Made by a program: the position numbers and the translations under genes. The notes beneath the pieces were generated by a model. The model saw only the letters and a list, made by a program, of their open reading frames with translations, ran no database searches and was not told the DNA's origin. Below, in pieces: positions 56,594-64,000 of a DNA stretch of 64,000 nucleotides. The first letter of the stretch is position 1; the number at the start of each line of letters is the position of its first letter. The DNA is taken from NCBI GenBank assembly GCA_037447655.1, contig JBBHKE010001487.1, positions 53,371 to 117,370 on the forward strand, given 5' to 3'. The stretch comes from Zygnema cylindricum (lineage: Eukaryota; Streptophyta; Zygnematophyceae; Zygnematales; Zygnemataceae).

Positions 56594-59133
56594 CGGGTCG
56601 GGAACAGCTAACACATGGGCGGTAACCAACCGCTCTTTTAGCGTGTTAAAGGCTGCCCCTTGTGCCGCTTTCCAATCATAGGGCATGCCATTCTTGAGCA
56701 ATTCCGTGAGCGGTGCAGCGATTTTTGCGAAACCTTCGACAAAACGTCGATAATAGGAGCATAGTCCTAGAAAGCTCCGTAACTCCGTAATATTCGCCGG
56801 CTGCGGCCAATCCTTAACTGACCTTGTCTTGTTTGGATCCACTGTGATTCCGTCCCGGCTCACCACATGGCCTAAAAAATCATTTTTCTCCTTGAAGAAG
56901 TCACATTTACTTCTTTTTGCGTATAATTTATTTTCCCGAAGGACTTGGAGGACCGTCCGTAAGTGCTTCATATGCTCCTCCTTCGTTCGGCTATACACCA
57001 GTATGTCGTCTAGGAAGACGATCACAAACGCGTCCAGATATTGCCGAAAAATGGAATTCATTAAATGCATAAAGGTTGCCGGTGCGTTAGTCAACCCGAA
57101 CGGCATTACCCGAAATTGGAAATGACCGTATCGAGTTCTGAACGCCGTTTTCTCCACATCTTCCTTGGCAATTCTAATCTGGTGGTAGCCGCTCCGCAAG
57201 TCTATTTTCGAAAAATATTTAGCACCTCGAAGTCGATCCAACAATTCGTCTATCCTCGGTAGGGGGTAGGCATTCTTCACCGTTAACTTGTTCAGCGCTC
57301 GGTAATCAATACACATACGAAAACCTCCATCTTTCTTGTTCACAAAGAGAACGGGGGCTCCAAACGGTGACTTGCTTGGTTTGATTGCTACGGCTTCGAC
57401 CTACTCCGCGAGTTGCTTTTTCAGTTCGTCCAGCTCGGTGTAGCTCATCTTGTACATCCGATTAGCCGGGGGTACCGCTTCAGGAGCAAGCTCTATCCTA
57501 TGGTCTACTTCGCGCTTCGGAGGTAATCCTTCGGGGAGCTTCGGGGGAAACACATCTGCGTACTCCTCGAGAAGTTTTGTCACGACTTCCGGGGCCTCTT
57601 CAGATGTCTTTCCAATGTCGTCACTTTCTTTGGAGTCGAAGTCGAGGTCCTTCTTCTTCCATTCTTCCGAGATCTCCTCTTTCGCCTCCTCTATTGGCTG
57701 GACGACCGCCATACCAATCGTTTCCCCTTTCTTGAGTGTCCTCTTGAGCTGTAAGGCCGAAAGTAGGCGTCCCTCTTCCGCTCCGTTACCAGCCGCTCCT
57801 GCTTTTACCTCAAACTCTTCCTCACCTTTCTTCACTCTCATGGCGCCACTTCTCGAATCGATCGTCGGATTTCATTTTTGCAGCCACGGCTTCCCCAGGA
57901 TTACCTCATGGTCCCCAAGAGGTAATACATGAAGCGTGTCGTACCATCATAATTTCCCAATTCCGACGCGTAACCCCGGGGTACGATGGGTAACCGATAA
58001 GGAACTGCCGTCGGCCAATTGTACCGACTGATGATCTTTTAGTACCACAAGAGGAAGTTTCAACCTTTTTACCGTCGCCTCGTTAATGAAGTTCCCCGAT
58101 GCTCCAGAGTCCACCATGAAGTTAGCTGCACTCACTCCTATTTGACCCCGAAATATCAAAGGGTCTCCTCCTTCACCGACTAATCTCATAACGGTAAGTT
58201 TTCCCTTTGTGAGACCTTTCCGTTTTGGACACTCTCGAGCCATATGATCTGGAGAACCGCACTGGAAGCATAGGCCATTTTGCCTCCTCCGCTGGATTTC
58301 TTCGGGGGATAAGTCATAGGTCTTGGTCTTGGTAGGTTTCGTCTTTCTTCGCAAGACGTTGACCACTTCATAATCCAGATAAATTGCGCCGAGCTCCATG
58401 GGGGTTGGACCTTCGTCTCGTCGGTTTCCTCCGCTACTGCTCGACCCGTAGTGATAAGGTCTCCGGAGGATAAAGTTGACTGAATCGGTCCGCTCTGCAA
58501 ACTGGATGATTGCCGAGAGAGTAGGAGTCGTGCTTTCCCGAGCAAGCCATTGTTCCACATCTCTACGAATAGACGACTTAAACCCCTTCACGTAGCGATC
58601 CACGGCTTCATCCTTCGTCATCGTAGGTATTTGAACTTTGCACTCCAAGAACCGCTGCGTAAACTCCATCACGGAAGTTCGTTGCTTCAATACTGCGATC
58701 TTATCTCTCGCCGCCTTCACCGTGTTGACGGGCTGCCAAGTGTCGCGGAGGAGTTGAACGAAGAGCTCCCAGACGGTCGGTATTTCATCGTCCTCCACCA
58801 ATGTCCTCCACCATGCCCCGCTGCCCCTTTAAGAAGACCACCCGTGTATTGAATCTTCTCACGATCCGATAGGCTTGGAAAATTCTCGAGATAGTTCCCA
58901 ACAGAGAATAGCCATGTGTCAAGGTTCTTGTGTCTTGCAGGGTCAAACTCGTCGGGAAGCCTTAACTTCGGTCTCCAAGAGTCTCTCTCGATGCCTCCAT
59001 GAGGTCGCTCCCCTAGACGTGTCTCCAAGGCCATGACGGTGTTACTCAGCTGCGTATTCTGTAATCTCACACTTTCCCACTCCTTGAGAACTTGCGCTAA
59101 CATTTCTGTAGTGGATACGCCCTGTTCATCCAT
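56594..59133 (-). pseudogene. Ty3/gypsy gag-pol, 3' truncated
   Basis: Minus-strand polyprotein. Gag from ATG 59133 (MDEQGVSTTEMLAQVLKEW) contains capsid-like text and the zinc knuckle CFQCGSPDHMARECPKRK. The protease has FMVDSGASGNFI. RT spans roughly 57400-56750 with [32 protein letters not shown] and the active box FLDDILVYS. The start of RNase H ends at AVPDP, where the copia LTR cuts it. Damage: frameshift near 58800, frameshift near 57946, a TGA in place of Trp after KPWLQK, and TAG after LKKQLAE. Integrase and the 3' LTR are absent. Domain identity is clear. Confidence 0.92.
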
Positions 59134-59152
59134 GTTGTTGAGTCACGGTTAA

Positions 59153-59165
59153 GGCTCCGATACCA
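59153..59165 (-). promoter_or_regulatory. Primer-binding site, initiator tRNA-Met type
   Basis: Minus strand TGGTATCGGAGCC, one base after the LTR end. The common plant retrotransposon site is TGGTATCAGAGC, so this is a one-mismatch version of a site pairing with the 3' end of initiator tRNA-Met. Confidence 0.8.
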
Positions 59166-59166
59166 G

Positions 59167-59649
59167 TGTAACAGACGCAACAATACACCACAACACGTCA
59201 CAATGCACAACGGAAACACCAAGGATCTTCCCGTAGCAACAGTAGGAGCACACAGTACTAACAGACAAGGTTGCGCTTTATTGCTGGAAAGAGAGTACAA
59301 GGTTGCGCTCGCTGTATAGGTCTACTTCAGGTGCCTATTCACAAGGTCTACTCGACTATTTAAACTAACTAACTGCTAGTCATCCTAGTACTGTACAGCT
59401 GTACACGTGGACCTTCACGGTCAACCGAGATCTATTCAAAACTTCCTTCTAGAACTATACACCTCTACCTACATTCTGCGGCCTTGCTATGCTGCGCTGC
59501 TAGGCTGCTGCGCTACTAAGTTGCTACGCCGCGAAGTTGCTATGCTGCTATGCTGCGCTGGTCTGGAATCGCAGCTGCGCTGCTCTGGGCTCGCAACTAT
59601 AGCAGCCTAGCCCTAGCCACTAAGTACCCAACTCTGTAACCCTGTTACA
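59167..59649 (-). mobile_element. Gypsy 5' LTR
   Basis: 483 bp with matching inverted ends TGTAACAG...CTGTTACA. Near 59480-59575 the plus strand is rich in GCTGC/TTGCTATGCTGC words, a small imperfect repeat. To its right (AATAT) lies the coding sequence of another copia, into which this gypsy presumably inserted. Confidence 0.88.
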
Positions 59650-60292
59650 AATATCATAGTGAAGGATGAGAGAAAATAAGTAGATGTATTTAGTCAATAT
59701 AGCGATGAAAAGAAAAGTCGAACCGTTGATTATATCTTTTTAGAGGAAAATCCCATGTTTTTCAAGAATAATGTAGAAATTGTATCTACATTAGCTCAAA
59801 GTGACTTGCAATCAGCTTCTCCACCAGAAATAAGAAGTGTTATGCCCGAAAGAGTTGCAGACTCTCCTCTACCTCAAGCCGAAACTGAATCACAAGAAGA
59901 ATCACATGTATCAAGGAGGAGGACTCAACTATCTATACCAGCGATAGAATTTCCAGGTGGAGTTAGGCCAAGTGCACGACTCAGCCGAGAAAGTGCAGTC
60001 TTTGCTCACTCAACACACACAAAAGAGCCTCTAACGTTAACGTAAGCTTTTTTGACTAATGAAAGGGAACACTGGGTGGAAGTGGTTAATGAGGAAATGA
60101 AGTCCATCATGGAGGCCCAAACATGGGATCTGGTGAAACTTCCTCTTGGAAGGAAGGCTATTTGAAGTAAATGGGTGTTTAAATTAAAATTAAACCCAGA
60201 TAATACCATAGACAGGTATAAGGCTCGCTAAGTTCCTAAGGGATATAATCAAAAGGAGGGGATAGATTATAAAGAAACATTTTCACCGGTCC
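59650..60292 (+). pseudogene. Second copia pol fragment (linker to RT start)
   Basis: Plus-strand frame with three internal stops, covering the integrase-RT linker (RSVMPERVADSPLP, FPGGVRPSARLSRES) and the beginning of RT (SKWVFKLKLNPDNTIDRYKAR, QKEGIDYKETFSPV). It aligns with 53700-54210 of the first copia but is clearly a different subfamily. It ends abruptly in satellite at about 60293. Confidence 0.8.
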
Positions 60293-63200
60293 CGAAAAAT
60301 AAACGTTATTTGTTTCAAATATATTTGTTAGCGGAAACTCAAATTTGTGTTAGAAACATCTTTTATGGATTTTTTTAACTAATTTTGAGAGCAATAAGAA
60401 TATAAAGTGTTTGTTACCATTTTTGTTGTTAGCGCAAACATAAACTTGTATAATAAACATGGTTCAGAGTTTATTTTACCTCTTTTTGTGACTGCGAACA
60501 ATAAACGTTGTTTGTTACAAATATTTTTTTTTGGGCAAACTTAAATTTGTGTTAGAAATATGGTTTAGGATTTTTTTTAAATATTTTTGTGAGTGTTAAC
60601 AATATAAAGTGTTTGTTACCACAGTTGTTGTTATCCCAAACACAAACTTGTGTTTTAAACATGGTTCAGAGTTTATTTTACCTCTTTTTATGACCTCGAA
60701 TAATAAACCTTGTTTGTTACAAATATCTTTGTTAGCGCAAACTCAAATTTGTGATAAAAACATGTTTTAGGGATTTTTTTAACTATTTTTGTGAGCAATA
60801 ACAATATAAAGTGTTTGTTACCACTGTTGTTGTTAGCGCAAACATAAACTTGTGTTATAAACATGGTTTAGATTTTATTTTACCTCTTTTTCTGACTGCG
60901 AACAATAAACGTTGTTTGTTAAAAACATCTTTCTAAGTGCAAACTCAAATTTGTGTTAGAAACATGGTTTAGGGTTTTTTTTAACTATTTTTGTGAGCAA
61001 TAACAAAACAAATTGTTTGTTACCACTGTTGTTGTTAGCACCAACACAAACTTGTGTTATAAACAAGGTTCAAAGTTTATTTTACCTCTTTTTGTGACCG
61101 CGAACAATAAACGTTGTTTATTACATATACCTTTGTTAACACAAACTCAAATTTGTGTTACAAACATGGTTTAGGGTTTTTTTTAACTATTTTTGTGAGC
61201 GATAATAATATAAAGTGTTTGTTGCCAATATTGTTGTTACACAAACACAAACTTGTGTTTTAAAAATGGTTCAAAGTTTATTTTACCTCTTTTGGTGTCC
61301 GAGAACAATAAACGTTTGTTGTTACAAATATCTTTGTTAGCGTAAACTCAAATTTGTGTCAAAAACATGGTTTAGGGTTTTTTTCACTATTATTGTGAGC
61401 GATAACAATATAAAGTGTTTGTTACCAATATTGTTGTAAGCGCAAACACAAACTTATATTATAAACATGGGTAGGATTTAATTTTACCTCTTTTTGTGAC
61501 CACGATCAATAAACATTGCATGTTTCAAATATCTTTGTTAATTCAAATTCATATTTGTGTAACAAATATGGTTTATGGTTTTTTTTATTTATTTTTGTGA
61601 GCGTTAACAATGTAAAGTGTTTGATAGCACTATTGTTGTTAGCGCATACACAAACCTATGTCATAAACATGGTTGAGATTTTATTTTACCTCTTTTTGTG
61701 ACCACGAACAATAAACGTTGCTTGTTACAACTATCTTTGTTAACACAAACTCAAATTTGTGTTACAAATATGGTTTAGGGTTTTTTATTTATTTATTTTT
61801 ATGAGCGTTAACAATGTAAAGTGTTCGCGCAAACTCAAATTTGTGTTAGAAACATGGATTACGGTTTTTTTTAAATATTTTTGTGGGCGTTAACAATATA
61901 AAGTGTTTTTTACCACTATTGTTGTTATCGCAAACACAAACTTGTGTTATAAACATGGTGTGGAGTTTATTTTACCTCTTTTTGTGACCCCGAACAATAA
62001 ACATTGTTTGTTACAAATATCTTTGTTAGCGCAAACTCAAATTTGTGTTAGACACATGGTAAAGGGTTATTTTTAAATGTTTTCTAAGCGTTAACAATAT
62101 AATGTGTTTGTTATCACTTTTGTTGTAAGCACAAACTCAAAATTGTGTTAAAAACATGGTTCAGAGTTTGTTTTACCTCTTTTTGTGACCGCGAACAATA
62201 AACATTGTTTATTACAAATATCTTTGTTGGCGCAAAATAAAATTTGTGTTAGAAAAATGGTTTAGGATTTTTTTTAAATATTTTTGTGAGTGTTAACAAT
62301 ATAAAGTGTTAGTAACCACTTTTGTTGTTAGCGCAATCACAAACTTGTGTTATAAACATGGTTCGGAGTTTGTTTTACCTCTTTTTGTGACCACAAACAA
62401 TAAACGTTGTTTGTTACAAATATCTTTAATAGCGCAAACTCAAATTTGTGTTAGAAACATGGTTGAGGGTTTTTTTTTAATATTTCTGTGAGCGTTACCA
62501 ATATAAAGAGTTTGTTACCACTATTGTTGTTAGCACAAACACAAACTTGTGTTATAAACATGGTTCGGAGTTTATTTTACCTTTTTTTATGACCACGAAC
62601 AATAAACGTTATTTGTTACAAATATCTTTGTTAACGCAAACTCAAATTTTTGTTACAAACATCTTTTAGGGATTTTTTTAACTATTTTTGTGAGCAATAA
62701 CAATAAAAAGTGTTTGTTACCATTGTTGTTGTTAGCACAAACATAAACTTGTGTAATAAACATGGTTCAGAGTTTATTTTACCTCTTTTTGTGACCGCGA
62801 ACAATAAACGTCGTTTGTTACAAATATTTTTGTTAGGGCAAACTGAAATTTGTGTTAGAAATATGGTTTAGGATTTTTTTTTAAATATTTTTGTGAGTGT
62901 TAACAATATAAAGTGTTTTTTACCACTATTCTTCTTAGCCCAAACACAAACTTGTGTTATTAACATGGTTGGGAGTTTATTTTACCTCTTTTTGTAACCG
63001 CGAACACTAAACGTTGTTTGTTACAAATATCTTTGTTAGCGCAAACTCAAATTTGTGTTAGAAACATGGTTGAGAGTTTTTTTTAATATTTTTGTGAGCA
63101 ATAACAAGACAAAGTGTTTGTTACCACTATTGTTGTTAGCACAAACACAAACCTGTGTAATAAACATGGTTCGGAGTTTATTTTACTTCTTTTTGTGACC

Positions 63201-64000
63201 GCGAACAATTACGTTGTTAGTTACAAATATTTTTGTTAGCGCAAACTCAAACTTGTGATAGAAGCATGGTTTAGGGTTTTTTTAAAATATTTTTGTGAGC
63301 GATAACAATATAAAGTCTTTGTTGCCACTATAATTGTTAGCGCAAACACAAACTTGTGTTATAAACATGGTTCAATTTTATTTAACCTCTTTTTTTGTCC
63401 GGGAACAATAAGCGTTGTTTGTTACAAATATCTTTGTTAGCGCAAACTCAAATTTGTGTCAAAACATGGTTTAGGGTTTTTTTAACTATTATTGTGAGCG
63501 ATAACAATATAAAGTGTTTGTTGCCACTATTGTTGTTAGCGAAAACACAAACTTGTGTTATAAACATGGTTCAGAGTTTATTTTACCTCTTTTTGTGTCT
63601 GCGAATAATAAACGTTGTTAGTTACAAATATCTTTGCTAGCGCAAACTCAATTTTGTTGCATAAACATAGTTTAGGGTTTTTTTATATGTTTTTGTGAGC
63701 GTTAACAATATAAAGTGTTTGTTACTAATATTGTTGTTAGCGCAAACACACACTTATGTTATAAACATGGTTCAGATTTTATTTTACCTCTTTTTGTGAC
63801 CAAGAACAATAAACGTTGCATGTTACAAATATCTTTGTTAATACAAACTCATATTTGTGTTACAAATATGGTTTAGGGTTTTTTTTTTTTTTTTTTTTTT
63901 TGAGCGTTAACAATGTAAAGTGTTTGAAAGCACTATTGTTTTTAGCGCAAAAAAAAACTTGTGGTTTAAAAATGGTTCGGAGTTTTTTTTTAATCTTTTT
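60293..64000 (+). repeat. Satellite array, dimeric organisation, runs off the window
   Basis: The same family of roughly 101-bp monomers, but two types alternate strictly (one with TTTAGGGTTTTTTTT, the other with AGAGTTTATTTTACC), giving a repeat of about 202 bp. GCAAACTCAAATTTG-type starts fall at 62031, 62232, 62434, 62636, 62838, 63041, 63241 and 63442. Short frames inside are spurious. Confidence 0.93.

Noticed and set aside
46877-64000. CRISPR array
   Set aside because: Monomers are contiguous with no unique spacers, and no cas genes occur; this is a satellite.

Overview
This window looks like AT-rich, repeat-dominated nuclear DNA from a eukaryote. The transposon genes contain spliceosomal introns. 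Ty1/copia, Ty3/gypsy and pogo-like elements are nested in one another, and satellite arrays are long. One gypsy element has a primer-binding site resembling the initiator tRNA-Met site common in plants, so a plant-lineage (streptophyte plant or alga) source is my best guess, at low confidence. No clear single-copy host gene was found; the best non-transposon hint is one possible spliced exon near 45.4-45.6 kb. Two runs of exactly 10 N (10824-10833 and 25957-25966) are scaffold joins, so adjacency across them is not guaranteed.

Layout. 1-4.75 kb: a 161-bp perfect direct repeat bracketing about 4 kb of repeat fragments and a pyrimidine tract. 4.75-15.3 kb: two closely related copies of a pogo/Tigger-like DNA transposon, each with a decayed intron-containing DDE transposase and a second, unrecognised acidic gene, all on the minus strand. 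An LTR is inserted in the first copy. A solo LTR, itself carrying a MITE, follows the second. 17-28.2 kb: repeat family 'T', which encodes a conserved unknown protein, and a gutted copia element with both LTRs. 28.2-34.3 kb: the most notable object, a degenerate minus-strand retroelement with the order gag / zinc knuckle / aspartic protease / cytosine-5 DNA methyltransferase / start of the reverse-transcriptase region. It is broken by one complete LTR, one LTR fragment and an abutting LTR. 37.6-43.5 kb: an array of about 5.9 kb (including the insert) of the hexamer ATTG(A/G)C, with a solo LTR inserted in it. 43.5-46.9 kb: an inverted repeat and the possible exon. 46.9-64 kb: a satellite with a monomer of about 101 bp, organised as tetramers on the left and dimers on the right. 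It flanks a nested block in which a copia element sits in a gypsy element, which sits next to a second copia fragment.

How the parts relate. Target-site duplications and paralogous empty sites give a partial order of events. The hexamer array predates its solo LTR (TSD TTATT). Pogo copy 2 predates a solo LTR (TSD GAAAG), which predates a TA-flanked MITE. The methyltransferase element predates the LTR that split it (TSD AGGTA). The gypsy predates the copia that cut it. Three copia-type LTR families share a minus-sense tRNA-like segment followed by a T-run. Almost every coding region is damaged; the methyltransferase is the longest intact frame in its element.
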